Under the pieces are notes generated by a model, which was not told the origin of the DNA, ran no database searches, and saw only the letters and a list, made by a program, of their open reading frames with translations. A stretch of 32,140 nt of DNA from an uncultured SAR86 cluster bacterium (GTDB lineage: Bacteria; Pseudomonadota; Gammaproteobacteria; Magnimaribacterales; AG-339-G14), in NCBI GenBank assembly GCA_902595715.1, contig CACJRI010000012.1:1-32140 (forward strand), given 5' to 3'. The position numbers were made by a program, and so were the translations under genes. Positions 9,029-16,850 of the stretch are shown one piece after another (within the stretch, counting starts at the first letter, position 1; each line of letters begins with the position of its first letter).

Positions 9029-9330
9029 TGGATACTTTTTTACCCAGGGAAATTTATTTAATAATTGGGATTTTAATTTTTGCCTTTTTAATTTTTCTTT
9101 TATTTTTTACTGATAATTCAAAAAAAGAGGGAGAAAGAAATCAGAAAGAATTGAATAAACCTAATAATGAACTTGGAAAAGAAAATTCCGTTAATTTAAA
9201 TTTAGCCATCACTTATTCTGAAATGAACCAAATAGATAAAGCTAAAGAACTCCTAAATAAAATTAAACTAGATCAATTAGAAGAAGAGGAAAAAAATACT
9301 TACCAAACAATCTCTCAAAAACTAAAATAA
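9028..9330 (+). CDS. Very short FimV-like membrane protein (TM helix plus C-terminal motif)
   Basis: A 100-residue protein between asd and truA, the position where many gammaproteobacteria keep fimV. One hydrophobic segment spans about residues 9-28. A Lys/Glu/Asn-rich linker follows, then LNLAITYSEMNQIDKAKELL (57-76), which resembles the TPR-like C-terminal motif of FimV (LDLARAYIEMGD-KEGARELLEE in relatives). The LysM peptidoglycan-binding domain, the long acidic repeat region and most cytoplasmic TPRs of normal FimV (often 700-900 residues) are absent. The ATG is fused to the asd stop in TAATG, and truA starts two bases after its stop, so the frame is held tightly in the operon. Homology to FimV is my inference from position plus this motif; an unrelated small membrane TPR protein is the alternative. 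Confidence 0.65.
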   Translation: MDTFLPREIYLIIGILIFAFLIFLLFFTDNSKKEGERNQKELNKPNNELGKENSVNLNLAITYSEMNQIDKAKELLNKIKLDQLEEEEKNTYQTISQKLK

Positions 9331-9331
9331 C

Positions 9332-10126
9332 ATGCAAAGGTATGCATTAGGCATAGAGTATATCGGTACTTCTTACAAAGGTTGGCAAAAACAAAAAAAA
9401 ACTAACCTGACAATTCAAGAAAAGATTGAAGAATCATTATCTAAGGTTGCAAATGAAAGTGTAAAAACTATTTGCTCAGGCAGAACTGACTCGGGAGTTC
9501 ACGCTTCGATGCAAGTTATTCATTTCGAGACTTCAGCAAATAGATTGAATAAAGCGTGGTTGGCAGGGTGTAATTCAATCCTTCCTCAAGATATAAGCAT
9601 AAATTGGATTAAAAAAGTTCCTGAAGATTTTCATTCCAGATTTTCAGCAACCAAAAGGACTTATAGATATCATATTCTCAACGGCAACAAACAATCTGTT
9701 TTAAACAGAAATTTTACGTCTCTGATAAGAGCTCCTCTCGATATAAATTTGATGCAAAAAGCTTCAAATCATCTTATCGGTGAAAAGGATTTTTCCTCTT
9801 TTAGAGGATCAGGCTGCCAATCAAAAAGTCCCAACAGAAATGTTTTCGAAGTTAAGGTCAAGAAAAGGCAAAATATTGTATCTATAGAAATATCCGCTAA
9901 TGCTTTCCTGTTGAATATGGTACGAATTATTGTTGGTACACTTATAGAAGTTGGTTCTGAAATAACTTCACCTGAATCAATGAAAGACATTTTAGAAGCT
10001 AGAGATAGAACCCATGCAGGTAAGACTGCAGAAGCAAAAGGTTTGTTTTATTTAGGACCAGAATATGACCCTTCATTTAAAATATATAAGCCAAAATATA
10101 ACAATCAATTAACGTTGAAGAGTTGA
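9332..10126 (+). CDS. truA: tRNA pseudouridine(38-40) synthase
   Basis: A 264-residue protein matching TruA (E. coli about 270). It makes pseudouridine at positions 38-40 of tRNA anticodon arms. The catalytic Asp53 lies in SGRTDSGVHA at 49-58. Other family marks are YIGTSYKGWQ near the N-terminus, the FHSRFSATKRTYRYHI stretch, DFSSFRGSGCQSKSPNR near 153-169, and NAFLLNMVRIIVGTLIEVG, which builds the dimer core. The ATG lies two bases after the upstream stop. The TGA stop overlaps the trpF ATG by one base. Neighbours on both sides are typical for truA in gammaproteobacteria. Confidence 0.96.
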   Translation: MQRYALGIEYIGTSYKGWQKQKKTNLTIQEKIEESLSKVANESVKTICSGRTDSGVHASMQVIHFETSANRLNKAWLAGCNSILPQDISINWIKKVPEDFHSRFSATKRTYRYHILNGNKQSVLNRNFTSLIRAPLDINLMQKASNHLIGEKDFSSFRGSGCQSKSPNRNVFEVKVKKRQNIVSIEISANAFLLNMVRIIVGTLIEVGSEITSPESMKDILEARDRTHAGKTAEAKGLFYLGPEYDPSFKIYKPKYNNQLTLKS

Positions 10127-10740
10127 TGAAACCATATATTAAGATTTGCGGAGTAACAAATGATCAGGACTTAAAAGAGCTGATCAAATTAGATATAGAC
10201 GCCATAGGCTTTAATAGAGATAAAGATAGTCCAAGATATGTCTCTTTTGAGTTTTTAGAGTCTTCAGGAAAATGCTTTAATGAAAAAATCTCTCCCGTCA
10301 TCGTCTTTGTTAACGAATCAAAAGAAGGTATAAAAAAAGCTATAAGTTATTTTAAAAACCCTATTCTTCAATTTCATGGAGATGAGAGTCAGGATTTTTG
10401 TTCTTCTTTTAATCTACCTTACATAAAAGCTATTTCAATGAATGAGAAAGACTTTCAAAATAAAATAATTGAATTCGCTGATGCATTTGCAATTCTTCTT
10501 GATTCCGGGGGTCAAAAAATAAGAGGAGGTACCGGAAAAACTTTTGATTGGAAGCTTATACCCAAAGAAATAAAAAATAATTTAATAATTGCAGGCGGGT
10601 TAAATTCAAATAATATAACGTCTTTGATTAAGAGTTATAAGCCTTACGGCGTTGATTTAGCTTCGGGAGTAGAATCTAAACCAGGAAAAAAAGATATAAC
10701 CGAGTTAAAACATTTTTTAAAAATTGTAGATGAAATATAA
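10126..10740 (+). CDS. trpF: Phosphoribosylanthranilate isomerase
   Basis: A 204-residue single-domain TIM-barrel enzyme for the third step of tryptophan synthesis, converting phosphoribosylanthranilate to the carboxyphenylamino-deoxyribulose phosphate. The general base Cys8 lies in KICGVTN and the general acid Asp126 in LLDSGG. The phosphate-binding ends [19 protein letters not shown] and [16 protein letters not shown] are all present. The GFN..SPRYVS loop near 28-40 replaces the more usual GF.F...SPR. I chose the ATG at 10126, which shares a base with the truA TGA. A TTG three bases earlier is in frame but offers no advantage. It is a stand-alone TrpF, not fused to TrpC as in E. coli. The end overlaps trpB by eleven bases. 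Confidence 0.95.
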   Translation: MKPYIKICGVTNDQDLKELIKLDIDAIGFNRDKDSPRYVSFEFLESSGKCFNEKISPVIVFVNESKEGIKKAISYFKNPILQFHGDESQDFCSSFNLPYIKAISMNEKDFQNKIIEFADAFAILLDSGGQKIRGGTGKTFDWKLIPKEIKNNLIIAGGLNSNNITSLIKSYKPYGVDLASGVESKPGKKDITELKHFLKIVDEI

Positions 10741-11944
10741 AAACTTAAATAACTATGCATTCCCCGATAAAGAGGGAAGATTTGGAGAATTTGGAGGCAA
10801 ATATGTTTCTGAAACTCTTATTACAGCTCTTGAAGAATTAGAAAAAGTTTACGCTAAAGTTAAAAAAGACAAATCCTTCCAAGAAGAAGTAATAAAAGAT
10901 TTAAATGATTTTGTTGGCAGGCCATCACCATTATATTTTGCTGAAAGATGGACTAAAAAACTTGGTGGAGCAAAAATTTATTTGAAAAGAGAAGACTTAA
11001 ATCATACCGGGGCTCATAAAATCAACAACACCGTTGGTCAGGTTTTACTTGCAAAAAAAATGGGCAAAAAAAGAGTCATCGCTGAAACTGGCGCAGGTCA
11101 ACATGGAGTTGCAACTGCAACTGTCGCAGCTAGGCATGGATTGGAATGTATTATTTTCATGGGCGAAGAAGATATTGAAAGGCAAGCTCTCAATGTATAT
11201 AGAATGAAGCTGTTAGGAGCAGAAGTATGTTCTGTAGATTCTGGAACAAAAACTCTTAAAGACGCTATGAATGAAGCAATGAGAGACTGGGTTACTAATG
11301 TTGAGGATACCCATTACATCATTGGTAGTGTGGCAGGACCTCACCCATACCCCGAAATTGTTAGAGATTTTAATTCAATTGTTGGAAAAGAACTTAAGAT
11401 TCAATCTAAAAAAGAGTTTGGTAAATATCCCGACATCATTGTTGCTTGCGTTGGAGGCGGATCAAATGCAATGGGTATTTTTCATCCCTTTATTAAAGAA
11501 ACAAAAACTAAATTAGTTGGCGTTGAAGCAGGTGGTTCTGGAGTAAAATCAGGTAAACATGCTGCGCCATTAAGTGATGGTAAGGTAGGAGTATTGCATG
11601 GAATGAAAACTTATCTTATGCAAGACAAAAACGGTCAGATTTTATCAACACATTCGGTTTCAGCGGGCTTAGATTATCCAGGAGTTGGTCCAGAACATGC
11701 TTATTTGAGAGATATTGGAAGAGTTGAGTATCAAAGCGCAACCGATCAGCAGGCATTAAAAAGCTTCCATGATTTAACTAAAACAGAAGGAATCATGCCG
11801 GCATTAGAAACTTCGCATGCTTTGGCCTATGTTAATAAAATTGCACCTAAACTTAGCAAGTCTAAGACAATAGTCATCAATCTATCCGGAAGGGGGGATA
11901 AAGATATGTTTACTGTTGCTAAAGAAGATGGAATGACTTTGTGA
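10730..11944 (+). CDS. trpB: Tryptophan synthase beta subunit
   Basis: A 404-residue PLP enzyme that condenses indole with serine. The Schiff-base lysine is Lys97 in HTGAHKINN, and the phosphate-binding loop GGGSNAMG is near 242-249. N-terminal [11 protein letters not shown], the [11 protein letters not shown] region at 115-125, and the C-terminal [10 protein letters not shown] are standard TrpB1 features. It begins at an ATG inside the trpF end (eleven-base overlap) and ends TTGTGA, where trpA starts at GTG (four-base overlap). This fits tight alpha/beta coupling for the tunnel-forming alpha2beta2 complex. No regulatory leader is present between trpF and trpB. Confidence 0.98.
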   Translation: MKYKNLNNYAFPDKEGRFGEFGGKYVSETLITALEELEKVYAKVKKDKSFQEEVIKDLNDFVGRPSPLYFAERWTKKLGGAKIYLKREDLNHTGAHKINNTVGQVLLAKKMGKKRVIAETGAGQHGVATATVAARHGLECIIFMGEEDIERQALNVYRMKLLGAEVCSVDSGTKTLKDAMNEAMRDWVTNVEDTHYIIGSVAGPHPYPEIVRDFNSIVGKELKIQSKKEFGKYPDIIVACVGGGSNAMGIFHPFIKETKTKLVGVEAGGSGVKSGKHAAPLSDGKVGVLHGMKTYLMQDKNGQILSTHSVSAGLDYPGVGPEHAYLRDIGRVEYQSATDQQALKSFHDLTKTEGIMPALETSHALAYVNKIAPKLSKSKTIVINLSGRGDKDMFTVAKEDGMTL

Positions 11945-12717
11945 CGCGTTTAGAAAAAGTCTTCAATCAAAAAGAAACTAAAAATAAAGTTTTAGTAACT
12001 TACACGGTTGCTGGAGATCCAAATTTAGGGAGTTCAAAAAAAATTCTCAATGATTTAATTGCCTCAGGCGCTGATATTTTAGAAATCGGGGTGCCTTTTT
12101 CCGACCCAATGTCTGAAGGACCAGTTATTCAGAAAGCTCATGAAAGGGCACTTAAAAAAAATATTCAATTTAAAGATATTTTAAATCTTTGCAAACAAAT
12201 TAGAATTAAAAATAAAAATGTACCTATTGTTCTCATGGGCTATATGAATTCTTTTCTATCACTCAAAAATAAATTGGCAAAAGAATTAAACCAAGCTGGC
12301 GTAGATGGCGTGATAGTTGTAGATTTGCCCTACGATGAAAGCAAATCTTTTTTTAATAACCTGAAAAAAGAAAACATCGATCTCATTAGGTTGATTTCTC
12401 CAACAACAGATTCCAAAAGATTGAAAAGAATGCTCGCTTCTTCATCTGGATATTTGTATTACGTTTCATTAAAAGGAATCACAGGAGCTGAGTTAAAAAA
12501 CTTCAATGAAGTAAAAAACAAAGTAAAAAAGATTAAGTCACTAACAAACCTTCCAGTTGTAGTTGGGTTTGGCATTAAAGACGCGCCAACAGCAAAAAAA
12601 ATGGCATCCTTTTCGGATGGCATAGTAGTTGGGACAAAAATCATTGACTTCATAGAAAAAAAATCTACTCCAAAAATCTCAAACTTCACTAAATCGTTAA
12701 AAAAAGCTATAAATTAG
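11941..12717 (+). CDS. trpA: Tryptophan synthase alpha subunit
   Basis: A 258-residue TIM barrel that cleaves indole-3-glycerol phosphate to indole and glyceraldehyde 3-phosphate. TVAGDP (22-27), [12 protein letters not shown] (45-56) with catalytic Glu48, and the VVGFGIKD and [10 protein letters not shown] phosphate sites are visible. By alignment with the E. coli block LELGIPFSDPLADGP, the second catalytic acid (Asp60 of E. coli) corresponds here to Glu59 in PMSEGP. This is a conservative but notable change. [11 protein letters not shown] matches the mobile loop-6 region. The start is GTG, overlapping the trpB stop. The rest of the protein is intact, so I expect it to be functional. trpE, trpG, trpD and trpC are not in the window. 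Confidence 0.96.
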   Translation: MTRLEKVFNQKETKNKVLVTYTVAGDPNLGSSKKILNDLIASGADILEIGVPFSDPMSEGPVIQKAHERALKKNIQFKDILNLCKQIRIKNKNVPIVLMGYMNSFLSLKNKLAKELNQAGVDGVIVVDLPYDESKSFFNNLKKENIDLIRLISPTTDSKRLKRMLASSSGYLYYVSLKGITGAELKNFNEVKNKVKKIKSLTNLPVVVGFGIKDAPTAKKMASFSDGIVVGTKIIDFIEKKSTPKISNFTKSLKKAIN

Positions 12718-12718
12718 T

Positions 12719-13582
12719 ATGGTTAAAAGTTGGTTTAACAAGATTCTACCTTCTCTTGGAAAACAGCATAAAGAAGAGAAAAAAAGTCCAGTTCCTCAAG
12801 GGCTCTGGCAAACTTGCTCAAATTGTAAAGAAATTTTATATGGACCTGATCTTGAAGCAAATATGTATGTCTGCCCAAATTGTGATCATCATATAAGAAT
12901 AGGCGCTAGACATAGAATTTCTTACTTAATTGATCATGATGAATATGAAGAAATTTCATCTGAACTTAAAACAAAGGATTGGCTTTCGTTCACAGACACC
13001 AAGAAGTACAAAGAAAGGTTAAATGACGCCAAAACAAATATAGATGAAACCGAAGCCTTGATTTCTGTCCATGGGAAACTCAACGATAAAGAAGTAGTTC
13101 TGTCAGTATTTGAATTTAGATTTTTGGGAGGCTCAATGGGTTCGGTAGTTGGTCAAAAATTCGTCGATGCAGTTGAATTTGCTATTGAGAAATCTTGTCC
13201 TTTCATATGTGTAGCAACCAGTGGAGGAGCAAGGATGCAAGAGTCTCTGTTTTCTTTATTTCAAATGTCCAGAACAAGTGCTGCATTGAACAAATTGAAA
13301 AGTAAGAAGCTCCCATTTATTTCAGTATTAACTGATCCAATATATGGAGGAGTTGCTGCAAGTTTAGCGATGCTAGGGGATATAAATATTGCTGAACCAA
13401 AAGCTCAAGTAGGCTTTGCTGGTCCAAGAGTTATTGAAGATACTGTAAGAGTTAAGCTACCGGAAGGCTTTCAAAGAAGTGAGTTTCTTTTGAAACACGG
13501 AATGATAGATATGATTGTTCAAAGATCTCATATGAAAGATAAGATTTCAGGCTTGATATCTAAACTACACATTACCGGTTAA
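12719..13582 (+). CDS. accD: Acetyl-CoA carboxylase carboxyltransferase subunit beta
   Basis: A 287-residue protein matching AccD (E. coli 304). With AccA it transfers carboxyl from carboxybiotin to acetyl-CoA to give malonyl-CoA, the committed step of fatty-acid synthesis. An N-terminal four-cysteine zinc ribbon uses Cys33, Cys36, Cys52 and Cys55. The crotonase-like core shows EFRFLGGSMGSVVGQKF, CVATSGGARMQES near 161-173, and DPIYGGVAASLAMLGD. LPEGFQRSEFLLKHGMID closes the domain. The ATG lies one base after the trpA stop. The accD-folC adjacency is typical of gammaproteobacteria, while accA is expected elsewhere. No odd features. Confidence 0.97.
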   Translation: MVKSWFNKILPSLGKQHKEEKKSPVPQGLWQTCSNCKEILYGPDLEANMYVCPNCDHHIRIGARHRISYLIDHDEYEEISSELKTKDWLSFTDTKKYKERLNDAKTNIDETEALISVHGKLNDKEVVLSVFEFRFLGGSMGSVVGQKFVDAVEFAIEKSCPFICVATSGGARMQESLFSLFQMSRTSAALNKLKSKKLPFISVLTDPIYGGVAASLAMLGDINIAEPKAQVGFAGPRVIEDTVRVKLPEGFQRSEFLLKHGMIDMIVQRSHMKDKISGLISKLHITG

Positions 13583-13586
13583 TTCA

Positions 13587-14810
13587 TTGCCTGAAAATTT
13601 ATCAAAATGGATTGAAGAAAATCTTCTTATCCATAATTTTAAAAAAAAGAGTTTAGTTGGATATAAAGAAGTTCTTAACTCTTTGAATTTAAAAAAACCT
13701 AAAGAAATTATTCTAATTGGTGGTACCAATGGAAAAGGGTCACTTTCAGAATTAATTACTAAGCTTGCCTTAAAAAAGAAAATTTCAGTTGGAACTTTTA
13801 CTTCCCCTCATCTTCTAAATTTTAATGAACGTATTAGAGTAAACGATAAAGAAATATCAGATGAAAAGCTTTTAGACGTTTTGAAGAGATTCAATAGATA
13901 CAAAGAAAGTCATAACTTAAATTTCTATCAAATAATCTCTTTAGCAGCTCTATATCACTTCAATAAATCAGATCTTGATCTATGGATTCTAGAAATAGGC
14001 ATGGGAGGAAGATTGGATCCAATGAATTTTATTGAACCTGATATATCTGTGATTACTAAAGTAGCTCTGGACCACCAAGAATATCTAGGAGATACGATAG
14101 AAGAAATTGCAGCTGAGAAGGCCGAAATTGCAAGACCTGAAAAACCTTTAATATTCGGCTCTGAAAATGTACCAAATGCAATTATTGAAAAAGCTTCAAA
14201 AGTTAATTCTTGTTTAATCTATCCTGAAAAGAAAAGTTATTCTCCTAATAAGTTTTCCAAAAACAGAACTATTTCTAGAGAGGTACTTTTTTGCTTAAAC
14301 GAAGTTTCAAAAAACAGCATCTTTGATTTTTCTACTGAAATATCAAAGAAATTTTTAGACGATTTTAAGATTTATGGCAGATTGACTTCGTTTGATAATT
14401 TTCTTGCAGACTCAGCACATAACGAAGATTCAGTAAGAAATTTAATAAACTATCTTGCTACAAATTTTAAAGGTAAAAAAATTAATTTATTTTTCGCTTG
14501 TTCAGATAACAAAGATCCATTAAAACTATTAAAGCCTTTTGAAGGTATAGTTGATAAAATCTATTTGGCAGACAACATACATCCTAAACTCATGTCTTCA
14601 AAAAAAGTCCTTTCAAAAACAAACACTCTTAATTTTGACTTTGCTGTTAAAGACTCAATGAGAAGTCTCTATTCAATTGCGAAAGATAGAAATACAAATG
14701 AACTCAATCTATTTGCAGGTTCCTTCTATTTTTCTGGAGAATTATTTAAGCATTTATTAGAAGTAAAGAATCTTCCTATTTCCATATCAAATCTTGGAGA
14801 AGTCATTTAA
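13587..14810 (+). CDS. folC: Bifunctional dihydrofolate synthase / folylpolyglutamate synthase
   Basis: A 407-residue Mur-ligase-family enzyme that adds glutamate to dihydropteroate and to folates using ATP. The P-loop is GGTNGKGS (45-52), followed by TSPHLLNFNERI and the EIGMGGRLDPMN motif near 136-147 with DHQEYLGDTIEEIA behind it. The C-terminal domain carries DSAHNEDS, the equivalent of the conserved D-G-A-H-N segment. It is a little shorter than E. coli FolC (422). The start is TTG at 13587, giving MPENLSKWIEENL; no in-frame ATG lies close by, and the accD stop is four bases upstream. No clear Shine-Dalgarno is seen. Its stop is fused to cvpA by TAATG. The dedD gene usually found between folC and cvpA in this cluster is absent. 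Confidence 0.94.
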   Translation: MPENLSKWIEENLLIHNFKKKSLVGYKEVLNSLNLKKPKEIILIGGTNGKGSLSELITKLALKKKISVGTFTSPHLLNFNERIRVNDKEISDEKLLDVLKRFNRYKESHNLNFYQIISLAALYHFNKSDLDLWILEIGMGGRLDPMNFIEPDISVITKVALDHQEYLGDTIEEIAAEKAEIARPEKPLIFGSENVPNAIIEKASKVNSCLIYPEKKSYSPNKFSKNRTISREVLFCLNEVSKNSIFDFSTEISKKFLDDFKIYGRLTSFDNFLADSAHNEDSVRNLINYLATNFKGKKINLFFACSDNKDPLKLLKPFEGIVDKIYLADNIHPKLMSSKKVLSKTNTLNFDFAVKDSMRSLYSIAKDRNTNELNLFAGSFYFSGELFKHLLEVKNLPISISNLGEVI

Positions 14811-15346
14811 TGGATATTCTTTTATACCTCAATATTTTTGATTTTTTTGTATTAATTATTTTTTTTAGCTCCCTTCTTATTGGGATATCAAGAGGTTTAT
14901 ATATTGAAATTATCTCAAATGCTATATGGGTGAGTGCCATTTTAATTGCGTGGTTTTTCCGTTATTACCCAATGGAGATCTTTGATAATTTCACGAATGA
15001 TAAAGAAATAAAAAGTATCTTTAGCTTTGTTTCCATTTTTGTAATTTTGCTCATTATTTTTAGAATTACAGGCAAGGCCATCATGAAGGGGATGAATTCC
15101 ATGCAAAAAGGACTTTTGGATAGAATTTTTGGAGGCTTATTTGGAGGTTTTAGAGGGACAGTAATAATATTAGTAATGTTTTTAGTTGGAGACGCGTATA
15201 TAATGCGTCAGACATGGTGGAAAGATAGTTATATGTCTGACTATATTTTAACTGGTGCAGACCAACTTGGCTCTTTGGTAGGTAAAGTACCTTACAAAGA
15301 AATCAACTCTGAAGATTTAGATTTAGAAAAAAACCCTTTTAATTAG
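14810..15346 (+). CDS. cvpA: CvpA family inner-membrane protein
   Basis: A 178-residue protein with four predicted membrane segments, around 8-26, 33-50, 70-87 and 112-130. It has the family signature GLLDRIFGGLFGGFRG (101-116) between the third and fourth segments. CvpA was first linked to colicin V production in E. coli and is broadly conserved next to purF. Its molecular role is not settled, with envelope-stress phenotypes reported in enteric bacteria. A soluble, acidic C-terminal tail of roughly 45 residues follows the last helix. The ATG is fused to the folC stop in TAATG, and purF starts ten bases after its own stop. Position and topology make the assignment secure. Confidence 0.93.
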   Translation: MDILLYLNIFDFFVLIIFFSSLLIGISRGLYIEIISNAIWVSAILIAWFFRYYPMEIFDNFTNDKEIKSIFSFVSIFVILLIIFRITGKAIMKGMNSMQKGLLDRIFGGLFGGFRGTVIILVMFLVGDAYIMRQTWWKDSYMSDYILTGADQLGSLVGKVPYKEINSEDLDLEKNPFN

Positions 15347-15356
15347 ATTACGCAAG

Positions 15357-16850
15357 ATGTGTGGTGTTGTTGGCATAGTTTCTAAAGATGATGTGGCTCC
15401 TGCTTTGTATGAAGCTCTTACAGTGATCCAACACAGGGGTCAAGATGCTGCTGGAATTGCCACTAATGAAGGGGAAAAATTTCATATTAGAAAACAGCTA
15501 GGGCTCGTTAGAGAAGTCTTCAGACAACAACACATAGTTTCTTTGAAAGGAAAAATAGGCATCGGGCATGTTAGATATCCAACTGCAGGAGGTCAAAATA
15601 GAGAGCTTGCACAACCAATGTACTCAAATTCTCCTTTTGGAATAAGTATTTCTCATAACGGTAATCTAGTTAATACAAAAGAGCTTACACAAGAACTAAT
15701 TTTTCAAGATCTTAGACACATCAATACAAATTCGGATTCTGAAATTATTCTTAATGTTTTTGCTCATGAACTTTACAAAGTTAACTTTCCTGGAACAAAA
15801 CCTTCAGCAAAAGAAATATTCGAAGCAGTTTCTAGGACTCACCAAAGACTTAAAGGCGCCTATTCAGTTGTAATTATGATTTGTGGAGTTGGAATAGTTG
15901 GTTTTAGGGATCCTAATGGAATCAGACCATTGATTTTAGGAAAAAAAGACAATGATTTAATTGGCTCCGATTATATGATAGCTTCAGAAAGCCCCGCTTT
16001 AGAGACCCTTAATTTTGAAGTGGTAGGCGATGTGAATCCCGGCGAAGCAGTTTTTATATCTTTAGAGGGAGAAGTTGAAAGAAAAATCTGTTTTGATAAT
16101 CCCTCTCACTCTCCGTGTATTTTTGAGTATGTTTATTTAGCAAGACCAGATGCTGTCATAGATAAAATATCTGTTATGAAATCACGCCTTAGAATGGGTC
16201 AATATTTAGGAAAAAAAATTCTCTCTTTATATCCCGACCATGACATTGACGCAGTGATACCCATACCAGAAAGCAGTACTACATCAGCAATTGAAGTTGC
16301 AAAAACACTTGGTGTTAGCTACAGAGAAGGTTTCGTAAAAAATAGGTATATAGGCAGAACTTTCATCATGCCTAAACAGGAGATGAGAAGTAAATCTGTA
16401 AGAAGAAAGTTAAACCCTGTGTCATATGAATTTAAAGGAAAAAACATTCTTTTAATTGATGACTCAATTGTAAGAGGCACCACAAGCAAACAAATAGTTG
16501 AAATGGTAAGGAAGGTAGGAGCCAAAAAAGTATATTTTGCCTCTGCAGCTCCTCCAGTGAGATTTCAAAATGTCTATGGAATAGATATGGCGGCTACAAC
16601 GGAGTTAATAGCCCATCAAAGAGACGAAAGCCAGATTGCAGATTTTATTGGAGCAGACTGGCTTGTTTATCAAAATTTATCTGATTTGATTTCGGCTGCT
16701 CAAGAGGGCAATCCTGAAATGAAAAATTTTGAGACCTCTATTTTTGATGGAAATTATATTTGCGGCTCTGTGACAGAGGAGTATCTAATGAATCTTGAAG
16801 TTGATAGAAAAGACTCTAATAAATCTCCCACTAAGGGCTTAATTAATTAG
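15357..16850 (+). CDS. purF: Amidophosphoribosyltransferase
   Basis: A 497-residue enzyme (E. coli 505) that catalyses the first committed purine step, PRPP plus glutamine to phosphoribosylamine. The N-terminal glutaminase domain begins MCGVVGIV, with Cys2 becoming the N-terminal nucleophile after Met removal. It continues with [12 protein letters not shown] and [11 protein letters not shown]. The phosphoribosyltransferase domain has the PRPP loop [12 protein letters not shown] around 365-376 and [15 protein letters not shown] upstream. There is no N-terminal propeptide, as in other gammaproteobacteria. The 3' end overlaps the convergent acnB gene by eight bases. It is the last gene of the plus-strand block that starts at aroC. 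Confidence 0.97.
   Translation: MCGVVGIVSKDDVAPALYEALTVIQHRGQDAAGIATNEGEKFHIRKQLGLVREVFRQQHIVSLKGKIGIGHVRYPTAGGQNRELAQPMYSNSPFGISISHNGNLVNTKELTQELIFQDLRHINTNSDSEIILNVFAHELYKVNFPGTKPSAKEIFEAVSRTHQRLKGAYSVVIMICGVGIVGFRDPNGIRPLILGKKDNDLIGSDYMIASESPALETLNFEVVGDVNPGEAVFISLEGEVERKICFDNPSHSPCIFEYVYLARPDAVIDKISVMKSRLRMGQYLGKKILSLYPDHDIDAVIPIPESSTTSAIEVAKTLGVSYREGFVKNRYIGRTFIMPKQEMRSKSVRRKLNPVSYEFKGKNILLIDDSIVRGTTSKQIVEMVRKVGAKKVYFASAAPPVRFQNVYGIDMAATTELIAHQRDESQIADFIGADWLVYQNLSDLISAAQEGNPEMKNFETSIFDGNYICGSVTEEYLMNLEVDRKDSNKSPTKGLIN

Noticed and set aside
10100-10135. Attenuator or Trp leader peptide before the trp genes
   Set aside because: trpF overlaps truA by one base and there is no non-coding leader; no clustered Trp codons are seen upstream.
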